From: CAZCVI01 sp964502145
GTDB taxonomy: Bacteria; Acidobacteriota; Aminicenantia; UBA2199
Reading direction: 5' to 3'
DNA: 64,000 nucleotides
Assembly: GCA_964502145.1 (NCBI GenBank)
Contig: CAZCVI010000005.1
Span: forward strand, 159,492-223,491
Below the pieces are notes generated by a model, which had not been told where the DNA came from, ran no database searches, and was given only the letters and a program-made list of their open reading frames with translations. Both the position numbers and the translations under genes were made by a program. Each line of letters begins with the position of its first letter. The stretch's first letter is position 1. Of the stretch, positions 42,616-51,836 are shown piece after piece.

Positions 42616-44814
42616 ATGAATGACGAGCAACAAAACCAAGAGGTAAAACCAGTACCCAAAAAAGGATTTTTCACCAAGTTTTCAGCCCAGTTCTGGTTGG
42701 TAGTCATGTTCGAGTTTTTCGAACGTGGCTCTTATTATGGCATGATGAGTTTCCTGTCCGTTTATTTTACCAGTACCCTCCATTTCCCCAAGGAGGGCGT
42801 AGGCGAGATAAAAGGAGTGATTCAACCCTTACTCTATTTCCTGCCCATTCTATCCGGTGCTATTGCCGATCGTTTTGGTTATCGCCGGGTGTTGATGGTC
42901 GCCTTTGCATTGCTTGGTGGCGGTTATTTTCTTACCAGCCAGATGACCTCCTACACCGCTGTTTTCGCCGCGCTCGTTGTCATGGGATTCGGGGCTGGCA
43001 CATTCAAACCGCTCATCTCCGGCACTATTGCCAAAATCACCGATGAATCCAACAGTACCCAGGCCTTTGGTATTTATTATTGGTCTATTAACATGGGTGC
43101 CTTCTTATTTCCCCTGATCCTGGTTCCCTATTTAAAAAAGATCAACCCCGCTTTTGTGATTATTGCCTCCGCCCTTTGTACGGCAGCCATGATTATTCCT
43201 ACTGCTTTATTCTTTAAAGATCCAGTCAAACAAAAGATCGCCGAAGAGAAAGCGGCTATACGTAAACAGACCAGTTTACTGCAAACGATGGCCAATGCCT
43301 TTGAAATCATCTACTCACCGATCGTGCTACTCTTCAACGTGATGAAAAAATCCGTGGCGTGGAGAACCATGATCTTGATCTTACTGGCTGTCTGGTTGCT
43401 CATTGCCGGGTCCTTTTACATCAATCAATCCCCGGCAACAGAAAAGTTCCCCACCATCGGTATTGAAAAAGGAGAACAAACTCTCCGTTTCAGAGTGGAC
43501 CGCAACATGTCGGAAAAGGAACCATTCCTCTTGGAAGTGGATAAAAAGAACCCGGCCTTTTTGAATCTAACCATCTATAAACCGCAATATATTGATAATT
43601 TTAACGATCAACTCGTATCTGCACTGGCCCAATACCCGGCCTTACAATCCATTACCCGTTCCGATATTGATAACTATATCAAACAATCGGATAAAAAAAT
43701 CAATCTGTTCTTTAAAATCGATGCATCCCTAAACACGGATTTTAGCGTGAATAAACTTTCAGACAATCAGGTTTTGGTTATTCTGAAGAATCCCGACCAA
43801 TACAAGAATTACGAGGCAGAACTACTGAAAACCATGCACAGCGATCCCCTGCTTCGCGGTATCACACTAAAAGATTGCCAGAAACTCAGCAAGGACAGCA
43901 CGGGACGTCCTTTCTTTTTCCTCTTCGTGTTTACTGTGCTCGCTCTGGGGCTTTTTGTCACCGCAGTTTCTTTCAAGTCCTCCCCTAAAGCCGTTGCAGA
44001 GAAGCAGTCAACCGGGTTGATCGCCGCCAAGTTTCTCGTGCCTGCCGTTATCCTGGCGATCTTCCTTTTGCCCGGTCTCAGTTGGCTGGGAAAAATTATC
44101 TGTTCTGTGATCTGTTTCTCTATTATGTCTCTTTTTATGATCGACAAAACAGACCCTGCAAAATTTATTGACCATGCCAAGTTCTTATTGATGATTATCC
44201 TTTATTCCGGGTTCTGGATTCTCTATTTCCAGATGTTTGATTCCGTGTTGTGGTATGTGCAGGCGTATGTTGATGCCAGTTCCCTTAATAATGCGGTTAA
44301 TAGTGTCCTTGGACTCGTAGGTATCAAGATCAATTGGTTCTTCGATGTGGAACATGTGACCGTCATCAATGCCCTGACCATCATTCTCCTGCAACTGGTA
44401 ATATCGAGTATCGTGAAAAACAAAAAAGCCATGCCCACCATGATCACGGGTATTATTTTTGCCACTATCGGCATGGGTATATTAGCTATATCGACCCATA
44501 TCTGGGTATTTATGCTGGGGATCACCATATTTTCTATCGGTGAAATGACCGCCCACCCGAAATTCATCAGTTATGTCGGCTTAAGTGCGCCGGCGGACAA
44601 AAAAGCGATGTATATGGGTTATATATTTCTTTACGGTGTGTTCGGCAGTTCCATTGGAGCAGTTGTCGGCGCTAAACTTTATGTCCATTTCGTTGATAAT
44701 CTCAACCAACCCCGGATTCTCTGGATCATATTCAGTATGATCGGCGTGCTCACCGTGGTTAGTCTCTTATTATACAACAAATTCCTAGTGCCCAAGAAAT
44801 CCACACAAGCATAA
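42616..44814 (+). CDS. POT/PTR family peptide transporter with a large central insert
   Basis: 732 residues, versus 450-520 for usual bacterial POT proteins. The proton-coupling motif is at helix 1 (FEFFERGSYYGMMSFLSVYF, the ExxER type), and the second family signature region is GFGAGTFKPLISGTIA. Helices 1-6 lie in residues 20-200. An additional hydrophobic helix (about 250-268) leads to an extra soluble stretch of about 150 residues (270-420) with two beta-rich sections, then helices resume (LFVFTVLALGLFVTAV). This inserts an apparently periplasmic domain between the two six-helix halves. It is a proton-driven di/tripeptide importer by family; the insert may bind substrate or partner. Ribosome site GAGG before ATG 42616. 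Confidence 0.82.
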   Translation: MNDEQQNQEVKPVPKKGFFTKFSAQFWLVVMFEFFERGSYYGMMSFLSVYFTSTLHFPKEGVGEIKGVIQPLLYFLPILSGAIADRFGYRRVLMVAFALLGGGYFLTSQMTSYTAVFAALVVMGFGAGTFKPLISGTIAKITDESNSTQAFGIYYWSINMGAFLFPLILVPYLKKINPAFVIIASALCTAAMIIPTALFFKDPVKQKIAEEKAAIRKQTSLLQTMANAFEIIYSPIVLLFNVMKKSVAWRTMILILLAVWLLIAGSFYINQSPATEKFPTIGIEKGEQTLRFRVDRNMSEKEPFLLEVDKKNPAFLNLTIYKPQYIDNFNDQLVSALAQYPALQSITRSDIDNYIKQSDKKINLFFKIDASLNTDFSVNKLSDNQVLVILKNPDQYKNYEAELLKTMHSDPLLRGITLKDCQKLSKDSTGRPFFFLFVFTVLALGLFVTAVSFKSSPKAVAEKQSTGLIAAKFLVPAVILAIFLLPGLSWLGKIICSVICFSIMSLFMIDKTDPAKFIDHAKFLLMIILYSGFWILYFQMFDSVLWYVQAYVDASSLNNAVNSVLGLVGIKINWFFDVEHVTVINALTIILLQLVISSIVKNKKAMPTMITGIIFATIGMGILAISTHIWVFMLGITIFSIGEMTAHPKFISYVGLSAPADKKAMYMGYIFLYGVFGSSIGAVVGAKLYVHFVDNLNQPRILWIIFSMIGVLTVVSLLLYNKFLVPKKSTQA

Positions 44815-44834
44815 ACATATATATATTGTCTCAA

Positions 44835-44873
44835 AACCGGTCAAGGGCAGGAAAATCCTGCCCTTGACCGGTT
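44835..44873. terminator. Perfect 18-bp hairpin after transporter gene
   Basis: AACCGGTCAAGGGCAGGA (44835-44852), a 3-nt AAA loop, and its exact complement to 44873. The stem is strong but without a T-run, and lies 20 bp after the stop codon. Confidence 0.7.
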
Positions 44874-45112
44874 ATCCCTCCCCAGATTCACTCCAAAACA
44901 ATCATCTGCAAGCCTTTAACAGATAATAACTGTCTATAAATCCAAAAAACACTCCCCACCATAACAAAATACCGCCACATTTTTCTCCAATTACCCCGGG
45001 GAATAACCATATCTTAGTGTTTGTCAATCAAATTAAAGAAAAAAACTAGTCATTATTTTAAGTATTGATAGTAACACACTCATATATTATTTACAATTGC
45101 AATATCATATAG
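44874..45112. other. AT-rich non-coding region upstream of heat-shock operon
   Basis: No gene was recognised. It contains AT-rich DNA before the promoter at 45113; no CIRCE (TTAGCACTC-N9-GAGTGCTAA) element was found. Confidence 0.4.
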
Positions 45113-45141
45113 TTGACAAACCAAAGAAATTATACTATCAT
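45113..45141 (+). promoter_or_regulatory. Putative promoter of small heat-shock operon
   Basis: TTGACA at 45113-45118 and TATCAT at 45136-45141, 17 nt apart. The leader that follows (45175-45230) is almost pure purine, with repeats of GAAAAAA, ending in AAAGGAGG before ATG 45238. Confidence 0.6.
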
Positions 45142-45237
45142 ATGCATGTAAAAGTTAATAAATAAGAATTACGAATAAAAAAAGAAAATAGAAAAAAGAA
45201 AAAAGAAAAAAGAAAATAGAAAAAGGAGGTAACTAAA

Positions 45238-45672
45238 ATGACGTTATTACAATGGACACCTAAGAACACTTGTGGCTGTATGGACCCTGTTTATGCCAAG
45301 GGTTATTCCCAGGAAGCGCAAAAAAGAAGTGAGAACACAGACCGTTGGTTCCCAGTCACGGATATTTATGACACCGAAAAGAATTATGTGTTAAAAATGG
45401 AGATTCCTGGATTTGCCAAAGAGGATGTAGATGTTGAATTTAAGGACAGTATTCTTTCTGTCAAAGGCAATCGGAAAGAAAAAGACGAAATCGCAGAGGA
45501 TAGCGTGATTCGCAATGAGAGACATGGCGGTGGATTTGTCCGGTCCTTCAAGCTGCCCCGCAATGTCGATGGCTCTAAGATCGGTGCATCCTTAAAAGAG
45601 GGCGTACTGGAACTGCGGGTAGCAAAACCGGAAGCACAAAAACCCAAAACCATAGACATCACATTTAATTAA
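45238..45672 (+). CDS. Small heat-shock protein (Hsp20), first of three
   Basis: 144 residues. A short N-terminal arm (with two Cys in NTCGCMDPV) precedes an alpha-crystallin domain (about 40-130): YVLKMEIPGFAKEDVDVEF, the conserved RNERHGGGFVRSFKLP region and KEGVLELRVAKPE (the G-x-L motif). Small heat-shock proteins hold unfolding proteins for later refolding, as oligomers in the cytoplasm. AAAGGAGG precedes ATG 45238. Its N-terminus differs from those of the two following copies, which are more alike. Confidence 0.93.
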   Translation: MTLLQWTPKNTCGCMDPVYAKGYSQEAQKRSENTDRWFPVTDIYDTEKNYVLKMEIPGFAKEDVDVEFKDSILSVKGNRKEKDEIAEDSVIRNERHGGGFVRSFKLPRNVDGSKIGASLKEGVLELRVAKPEAQKPKTIDITFN

Positions 45673-45710
45673 TTACGATAAATAGATAACATAAAAATAG
45701 GAGGCATAAA

Positions 45711-46157
45711 ATGATTTTCACAAAATTTAAACCTTATGGAGACTTACTCTCCCTGCATGATCGGGTCAATCGGATATTTGAGGACGAGTTGCAAAAAGAT
45801 ACCCAGAAGAGTACTGGTTCTTTTGATTCATGGTTCCCTGCCACTGATATCTTTGAAACAAAGGACGATTATGTCTTCAAACTCGAAGTTCCCGGTCTGA
45901 ACAAAGAAGACATCAAGGTGGAATTTCAGAACAACACCCTCACTGTCAAAGGCGAGAAAAAAGTCAATACGGAGATTAAAAAAGAGAATTATCACCGGGT
46001 TGAAAGTTACAGCGGCCCATTCTCCCGCTCTTTCACGCTGCCTAAGAATGCCGATTTCCAGAACATTTCCGCCGCTATGAAAGACGGGATCCTGGAACTC
46101 AAGATTGCCAAGGCTGAAGAACAAAAAGCCAAAACAATCGCCATTACAGTCGAATAA
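45711..46157 (+). CDS. Small heat-shock protein (Hsp20), second of three
   Basis: 148 residues: N-terminal arm MIFTKFKPYGDLLSLHDRVNR, then the alpha-crystallin domain with YVFKLEVPGLNKEDIKVEF, YHRVESYSGPFSRSFTLP and DGILELKIAKAEE. It is closely related to the third copy. It starts 38 bp after the first gene, with its own AGGAGG ribosome site, so the three form one operon. Confidence 0.93.
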   Translation: MIFTKFKPYGDLLSLHDRVNRIFEDELQKDTQKSTGSFDSWFPATDIFETKDDYVFKLEVPGLNKEDIKVEFQNNTLTVKGEKKVNTEIKKENYHRVESYSGPFSRSFTLPKNADFQNISAAMKDGILELKIAKAEEQKAKTIAITVE

Positions 46158-46207
46158 TAGCAACGGACATACCGTTTAAAAAGAAAAATAAGCAAGGAGG
46201 TATAAAA

Positions 46208-46657
46208 ATGAACCTAACACATTTCAAACCATTTGGTAACTTAACATCCGTACAGGATGGCATAAATCGGTTCTTTGATAGCGATTTCTTAAAGGATTAC
46301 AGAGGCATCACCGATTCGTTAACCACCTGGTATCCTGCTACAGATGTTTACGAAACCAAGGACAGCTACATCTTCAAACTGGAAGTTCCCGGCATGAATA
46401 AAGAGGATATCCAAATCGAGTTCACCGCCAACACTCTCACGGTTAAAGGGACACGAAAAGCAGAACAGGAAGTAAAAGAAGAAAATTATCACCGGATCGA
46501 ACGAAGTAGTGGCTCTTTCACGCGCAGTTTCACGATTCCAGGTGAAACCGACAGCAATAAAATCTCTGCTTCCATGAAGAACGGCATACTGGAACTACAG
46601 ATTCCCAAAGCCGAAGAGAAAATTGCCAAAACCATCCCCATTGTCAGTGAAGGATGA
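46208..46657 (+). CDS. Small heat-shock protein (Hsp20), third of three
   Basis: 149 residues: N-terminus MNLTHFKPFGNLTSVQDGINR, alpha-crystallin domain with YIFKLEVPGMNKEDIQIEF, YHRIERSSGSFTRSFTIP and NGILELQIPKAEE. It is about 60 % like the second copy by eye, so the pair arose by tandem duplication. AAGGAGG precedes ATG 46208. A terminator follows at 46695. Confidence 0.93.
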   Translation: MNLTHFKPFGNLTSVQDGINRFFDSDFLKDYRGITDSLTTWYPATDVYETKDSYIFKLEVPGMNKEDIQIEFTANTLTVKGTRKAEQEVKEENYHRIERSSGSFTRSFTIPGETDSNKISASMKNGILELQIPKAEEKIAKTIPIVSEG

Positions 46658-46694
46658 TCGAGAGACAATTTAAAAGTCGTTTCAATAGTGATTC

Positions 46695-46726
46695 AAAAGG
46701 CAGCCTGTCCCACAGGCTGCCTTTTT
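46695..46726 (+). terminator. Rho-independent terminator of heat-shock operon
   Basis: AAAGGCAGCCTGT, a CCC loop, ACAGGCTGCCTTT and extra T residues: a perfect 13-bp stem with a T-run. Confidence 0.9.
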
Positions 46727-46740
46727 GTATTTCTGGGCAG

Positions 46741-46861
46741 AACTGGATGACCCATACACCCTGCACTCGCTCGACAAACCGGACAAAAATAAAAAGATTT
46801 AGCCAGTCCAGTAAGTCCAGTAAGTCCAGTTTTTCCCAAAACGTGACCGCGAATTCAGAAT
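46741..46861. repeat. Degenerate inverted-repeat element, TGGAC type, copy B5
   Basis: The right arm is clear (CCAGTCCAGTAAGTCCAGT at about 46803-46830, with AACGTGACCGCGAATTCAG at the end); the left arm is decayed (CTCGACAAACCGGACAAAA). It lies between the heat-shock terminator and the HtrA gene. Confidence 0.65.
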
Positions 46862-47015
46862 CATCAGCTATTGACAACCATGTTAAAATATATTAGATAT
46901 AAAGCAACATGATAAAATGCAACATGATAAAAAGCAAGATAATAACATTTAATAGTCACGCATCGTACAGCAATACAATGGGAAGAATTTACCAGTAATA
47001 AAAGGAGATAAACCG

Positions 47016-48494
47016 ATGAAAAAGATTGGAATAATAGCAGGACTGAGTTTTTTAGCAGGCGCGATATTTTTCGCCCTGACCTTTGGTTTTTTTCAACATA
47101 ACCCCGATCAAGACACCCTTCTGTCCCCTTCTGTGGCAGACGCCCAGACCCTGTCCAGTAGTAACATGTCTACCGGGGCCGGTATAATGGGCAAAGGGTT
47201 CAGCTTTGCACCTCTCGTGAAAATGGTTCGCGGTGCAGTGGTCAAAGTCACTTCCGAATCCATTGTCGAACGACAAATGTCACCCTTTGAAGATGACCTG
47301 CTCGAACGTTTTTTTAATACGCCACAAAGAGGGCAGGGCGGCAGGGAAAAAGTATCTGGCATGGGCACGGGATTCTTTATTTCCGCAGACGGGTACATTT
47401 TAACCAATAACCACGTCGTGCAAAATGCGATCAAAGTTAAAATCACCGATATCAATAAAAAAGAATACGTCGCTAAAAAGATCGGCACCGATCCCAAGTC
47501 TGACCTGGCCCTCTTGAAAGTAGAAGGCAATGATCATACGTTTATTCAACTCGGCGACTCTGATAAAGTTGAGGTGGGCGAATGGGTATTGGCTATCGGT
47601 AACCCCTTGGGTCAAGACCTCAGCGTCACCTCCGGCATCGTTTCCGCCAAAGGCAGGGAGATCAGCGGCCTGGAAGTGGATTATCAAAATTTTATCCAGA
47701 CCGATGCGGCTATTAACCAGGGGAATTCAGGCGGACCATTAATTGACATGGAAGGAAAAGCCATTGGTATCAATTCCGTTATCCTCTCCACCAGCGGTGG
47801 AAATATTGGTATTGGTTTTTCGATTCCTTCTAATATGGCGATCAAGGTCATTGCCGATCTTAAAAAAGAGGGCCGTGTGATCCGTGGGTACATTGGCGTG
47901 TCGATCACTGAAATCGCAGACGGCGATGCCAAACAATTTGACCTGCCCATGGGCGGCGTGTTGATCATGTCGGTTGAAGACGATGGCCCAGGCAAACAAG
48001 CTGGCTTGCAAAAATATGACCTGATTATCGAAATTGATGGCAAACCAGTTAAAAGTTCCATGGAAATGAGAAACATTATTGCAGCGCACAGCCCGGGAGA
48101 TACGGCCAAAGTAACCATCTTAAGGGATAAATCCAAAAAGACCTTCATTGTTAAAGTTGTTGAGACACAGGAAAGCATGAAAATTCAAACCGATGACGGC
48201 GATGGAAAAGTAGTGGACCTGGGCATGACCCTGACCTCCAACACTCCCGCTCTGGCGCGGAAATATGAGCTGGGTACTGCCACTGGCATCATCATCATGG
48301 AAATCGAACAGGGCGGCGTGGCCGATGAACACGGTTTAAAAAGGGGAGACGTGATCATTGGAGTTAATCGTACCCGGATTGAGAATGTCATCCAATTCAG
48401 GAAAATTATGTCGGGCAAAAGCGGTAGCACGGTCTTTATCACCATCAACCGCGAAGGCCAGGAATACTTTATCCGCTTTACCGTGCCTGAATAA
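47016..48494 (+). CDS. HtrA/DegQ-family periplasmic serine protease, two PDZ domains
   Basis: 492 residues. A membrane signal (about 5-25, IIAGLSFLAGAIFFALTFGF) exports it. The trypsin-like domain carries the triad H133 (LTNNHVVQNA), D163 (KSDLALLKVE) and S238 (NQGNSGGPLIDMEG), and two PDZ domains follow (about 290-385, GYIGVSITEI; about 400-490, KRGDVIIGVNRTRIENV). It degrades or refolds damaged envelope proteins. GGAGAT before ATG 47016. TTGACA at 46871 with a TTAGAT-like -10 may be the promoter. The position next to the heat-shock operon and dsbD points to a protein-quality region. Confidence 0.93.
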   Translation: MKKIGIIAGLSFLAGAIFFALTFGFFQHNPDQDTLLSPSVADAQTLSSSNMSTGAGIMGKGFSFAPLVKMVRGAVVKVTSESIVERQMSPFEDDLLERFFNTPQRGQGGREKVSGMGTGFFISADGYILTNNHVVQNAIKVKITDINKKEYVAKKIGTDPKSDLALLKVEGNDHTFIQLGDSDKVEVGEWVLAIGNPLGQDLSVTSGIVSAKGREISGLEVDYQNFIQTDAAINQGNSGGPLIDMEGKAIGINSVILSTSGGNIGIGFSIPSNMAIKVIADLKKEGRVIRGYIGVSITEIADGDAKQFDLPMGGVLIMSVEDDGPGKQAGLQKYDLIIEIDGKPVKSSMEMRNIIAAHSPGDTAKVTILRDKSKKTFIVKVVETQESMKIQTDDGDGKVVDLGMTLTSNTPALARKYELGTATGIIIMEIEQGGVADEHGLKRGDVIIGVNRTRIENVIQFRKIMSGKSGSTVFITINREGQEYFIRFTVPE

Positions 48495-48550
48495 CCCCGT
48501 TAGTGTTCTAAGAAGAAAATGTTAGGATATTAAAAAATAAGAGAGGGTAT

Positions 48551-48587
48551 CCTGCCGGGGAATCACAATGACGTATTCCCCGGCAGG
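48551..48587. terminator. Strong hairpin between convergent htrA-like gene and dsbD
   Basis: CCTGCCGGGGAAT (48551-48563), an 11-nt loop and ATTCCCCGGCAGG (48575-48587); a perfect 13-bp stem that could end both transcripts. Confidence 0.75.
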
Positions 48588-48618
48588 GAACTTGGAAAGA
48601 AACGATCTATCTTTATTT

Positions 48619-50418
48619 TTATGGCAATGAATTCAATACTGCCAAGAATTCATCTTTATTTAAGAACCCAGAGAATCGCTTTAACTCGACGCCATCCGGG
48701 CTAAAAAAGATAACCGTGGGATTCCCGATCACATTCAAGGATTTACTTAACACCTTGTTCGCGGGTTCATCCCTGGTAAAATCCAATTTAACCAGCGTCA
48801 ACTTTTTTAATCGTTCCACTACTTCCGGTGCCGAGTAGGTAAATTCTTCCAGCTCTTTGCACGCCACGCACCAATCCGCATACGTATCGATCATCAGTAT
48901 TTTATTTTCCGCTTTAGCCAATTTGCGGCCCTCTTCCAGATTCATGATCCAGGGTAAATGGGATTTCGGTTGCGCAGTAACCGAGGAAACGCCCAATGGC
49001 GTTGGGAAATATTTCATTTCCACCCCTTTTACAAAAAGCAATGCCCCCAGCAAGAAGAGCATCACCAGGAAAATCTTGAATACCTTTTGTTTGTGTTCAT
49101 CATCTTCTCCTGCTGGTTTTAACAGTCCCATAAAGATACTCGCCGAAAGCAGGAATATGCCCCATAACAGCAGATTCAGCCACTGATCAGCAATTGTCCC
49201 CAGGAAATAAACCCCGCCACCCAGTAATACCAGGGCGAAGAAATATTTGATGTAATTCATCCAATGTCCACCTTTTGGTAGCGCTGAAATAAGCCCTGAA
49301 AAGGTGCCCACCAACAAGAAAATAATACCCATTCCCATGGAGAAAGTAAACGTTAACCAGAACCCCAGCCAGATATTCCCGGTCTTGCCAATCCACGTCA
49401 GCAACGAGATCAACACTGGGCCCACGCAGGGAGCGGCAATAATACCGGAAATACTACCCACCACGATGGAACCGAGTATCTCGCTTTTATATCCGGACTG
49501 CATCTTGGAAGAGATGGAAGAAGGCACCGGAATATCAAAGAACCCAGCCATACTTAACCCCATGCCAATAAAAATGGCCGCGATCACTATCACCACAACC
49601 GGACTCTGAAAGGCAGAACCCATCATGCTACCTGAGGCACCCGCAATTACCCCCAACAGGGAATAAACAACCGAAAGCCCCAACACAAAAAATATCGAAA
49701 GATAAAATCCCTTTAATTTTTTATTGCCGCTACGTGTTCCGATGTAGCCCATTACTATCGGGATAACCGGATATACACACGGCGTTAAACTGGTAAGAAA
49801 GCCTCCCAGGAAAACCAGCAGGAATAACAGGAATGATTTTTTTTGTAATTCTTGCTTGATGATCCGTTCAATCCATCCGATAAGTGATTCCCCTGTTTTT
49901 CGCGCCAGATCACTGCCCGTTTTGAACTTTTCTGCTACCGTTACCTCGACATTCTTCTCCCCCGGTGCAAAACAAATCTCCTGTGGTTTCTCCTGGCATA
50001 TTTGAAAGGAGACATTAAATTTTAATTTCACCGGAGCTTTTATTTCCCCCACACTTTTGACACCTACCTTGACCGTGAATTTTCCTTTGAAAACTTTTTC
50101 TTCCCCGAAAGGAATGCCAGTCGGAAAGGTCGTGCTGGTGATTTCCAGCGCAGTGTTTTTTTCCAATTCGATTTTGAAAAAGCCGTTTTTAAGGTCCGTG
50201 ATGTGGTGGCTTTCATCCATGTTGAAATGAAACAGGATAAGACCTTGCTTATAGTTGATCTCAGTGGTGATATCTGGTTCCGCCGGTGCGAAACGATCCC
50301 CCCCGAACTGCCCGTAAAGCCGCTGTTCAAAGGAAGACAAAACAAGAGCCAATGACAAAACCAGCAGCGGTAACATCATGGCAACCCATAGCTGTTTATT
50401 TTTTTTCATTTGTTTCAC
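48619..50418 (-). CDS. dsbD: Thiol:disulfide interchange protein DsbD
   Basis: 599 residues. Signal peptide (about 8-27), N-terminal immunoglobulin-like DsbD-alpha domain (about 45-155, FHFNMDESHHITDLKNGFFK and CQEKPQEICFAPGEKNVEV), eight membrane helices (about 193-465) with cysteines in SLTPCVYPVIPIV and AAPCVGPVLISLL, and a C-terminal thioredoxin-like domain with DTYADWCVACKELEEF (C517, C520). It carries electrons from cytoplasmic thioredoxin to the periplasm to reduce disulfides or support cytochrome c maturation. It is monocistronic and converges with the HtrA gene. Confidence 0.92.
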   Translation of the reverse strand: MKQMKKNKQLWVAMMLPLLVLSLALVLSSFEQRLYGQFGGDRFAPAEPDITTEINYKQGLILFHFNMDESHHITDLKNGFFKIELEKNTALEITSTTFPTGIPFGEEKVFKGKFTVKVGVKSVGEIKAPVKLKFNVSFQICQEKPQEICFAPGEKNVEVTVAEKFKTGSDLARKTGESLIGWIERIIKQELQKKSFLLFLLVFLGGFLTSLTPCVYPVIPIVMGYIGTRSGNKKLKGFYLSIFFVLGLSVVYSLLGVIAGASGSMMGSAFQSPVVVIVIAAIFIGMGLSMAGFFDIPVPSSISSKMQSGYKSEILGSIVVGSISGIIAAPCVGPVLISLLTWIGKTGNIWLGFWLTFTFSMGMGIIFLLVGTFSGLISALPKGGHWMNYIKYFFALVLLGGGVYFLGTIADQWLNLLLWGIFLLSASIFMGLLKPAGEDDEHKQKVFKIFLVMLFLLGALLFVKGVEMKYFPTPLGVSSVTAQPKSHLPWIMNLEEGRKLAKAENKILMIDTYADWCVACKELEEFTYSAPEVVERLKKLTLVKLDFTRDEPANKVLSKSLNVIGNPTVIFFSPDGVELKRFSGFLNKDEFLAVLNSLP

Positions 50419-50526
50419 CTGTATGTTTTTATTTTAATACCATCATTTTTGTGTCTTGATGTGCTAGATATTTTACTATAGAGTATTTTAACAATGATGT
50501 CTCTTCTTGTCAACGTTTGGGGCTAT

Positions 50527-50712
50527 CCTAAATCTACTGCCAAGTTAATGGGAAGCTGGGAAGTATGGGAATTATGGGAAGTATGGGAATTATGGGATAA
50601 ACAGAAATATTCCCATACCTCCCATACCTCCCATTCCTCCCATAATTCCCATACTTCCCATATCTCCCATTTACTTTTGAGATGCCGTCAAAGAACTGGC
50701 TGTGAATTCAGG
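50527..50712. repeat. Inverted-repeat element, TGGGA type, copy A3
   Basis: It starts CCTAAATCTACTGCCAAGTT and ends with the inverted GTGAATTCAGG. Left arm: five to six units ending TGGGA (about 50550-50599); TAAACAGAAATA spacer; right arm: seven units starting TCCCAT or CCTCCCAT (about 50610-50668). This is the longest copy of its type. It lies upstream of the HDOD operon. Confidence 0.88.
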
Positions 50713-50932
50713 CCATTTTTTCCGGTTCAAGGATAATTAGAAAAAATCCAAAAAAAATCATCCGCGCTATTGAAATAGATTGTGAATTCAGATAGAATTC
50801 TATTGTGCTTAAACTATATGTATTCGGGTATCGAATAAGTGATGACATGAGCCACCCTGCCAAGCAAAAAAAAGACGGGGTGTCACCTCTTTCCTCCAGA
50901 TCAAATTGGGTTAAGCCGTCAAGGAGTTTTTT

Positions 50933-51820
50933 ATGGATGCGGAAAAAGAAAAAATATTAAATAAGCTTTTTACTGGCAGGGAGAATCTCCCTACACTACC
51001 CACTATTTTCGGCGAATTTAATGCCATGATGAAGAGTGATTTTGTTTCCCCCAAAAAGCTGGCCCTATTGATTAAAAAGGATCCCTCCATGGTAGCCAAG
51101 GTCATTAATCTGTGCAATGTCGCCCAACACGGCAACCGTGAAGCCATCAATGATATCACCAATGCTGTCACTTACCTCGGACTCAATAATTTAAAACGTA
51201 TCATCCTGCAAATTTGTTTGAGCCGTATGTTCACCTTTGGCAGTACCGATATCCCTGATTTTAATCCTATCGTCTTTTGGGAACACTCTCTGGGCACCGC
51301 TTATTTCGCCGATATATTGGCAAAAAATCTCAACTTGGCTCACAACGAGGATTATTATCTGGGTGGCTTGATGCATGATGTTGGAAAAAAAATGTTGTAT
51401 AGCTGTTACCCTTTGAAATTTGAAGATATCGTGTTCAATCAGATCAATGATACGATCTCTGACATTGAGGCCGAAACCGAAGTTCTCGGTGTTGATCATA
51501 CTGATATCGGTGCTTTCTTCGTCGAAAAATGGCGATTCTCCCCGGACCTCATTGATGCCGTGCAAAACCACCATCATCTCGAAAGAGCAGGCGATAATCT
51601 CGTGACCCTGGTCGTCCATCTTGCCAATCTGTTTGCTAAAACCGCTGATTTGTGTTTCCCCTGGGAAGATCGCAGCATTGATATCACCAACTCCCCCGCT
51701 TGGAAAAAACTATTGGCTATTTCACAAGTCGATATTGACCCCGATAAACTAACCCTCGTTCTTTTTGATGCCACCCCAGAAATTAGAATGACCGTCCAAT
51801 CATTGCTTTCTTCCAAGTAA
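50933..51820 (+). CDS. HDOD-domain protein 1
   Basis: 295 residues. The HDOD domain spans nearly the whole protein (about 14-215): LFTGRENLPTLPTIFGEFNAMM, LLIKKDPSMVAKVINLCNVA, FWEHSLGTAYFADILAK, YYLGGLMHDVGKKML, HTDIGAFFVEKW and the H-H-H in VQNHHHLERAG. Here the HD pair and other histidines look conserved, so metal binding remains possible. HDOD proteins are signal-relay domains found beside receivers and c-di-GMP proteins. The first of four genes (50933-56302); it is 17 bp from the next. Confidence 0.9.
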   Translation: MDAEKEKILNKLFTGRENLPTLPTIFGEFNAMMKSDFVSPKKLALLIKKDPSMVAKVINLCNVAQHGNREAINDITNAVTYLGLNNLKRIILQICLSRMFTFGSTDIPDFNPIVFWEHSLGTAYFADILAKNLNLAHNEDYYLGGLMHDVGKKMLYSCYPLKFEDIVFNQINDTISDIEAETEVLGVDHTDIGAFFVEKWRFSPDLIDAVQNHHHLERAGDNLVTLVVHLANLFAKTADLCFPWEDRSIDITNSPAWKKLLAISQVDIDPDKLTLVLFDATPEIRMTVQSLLSSK

Positions 51821-51836
51821 AGGGAGTATATTTAGA

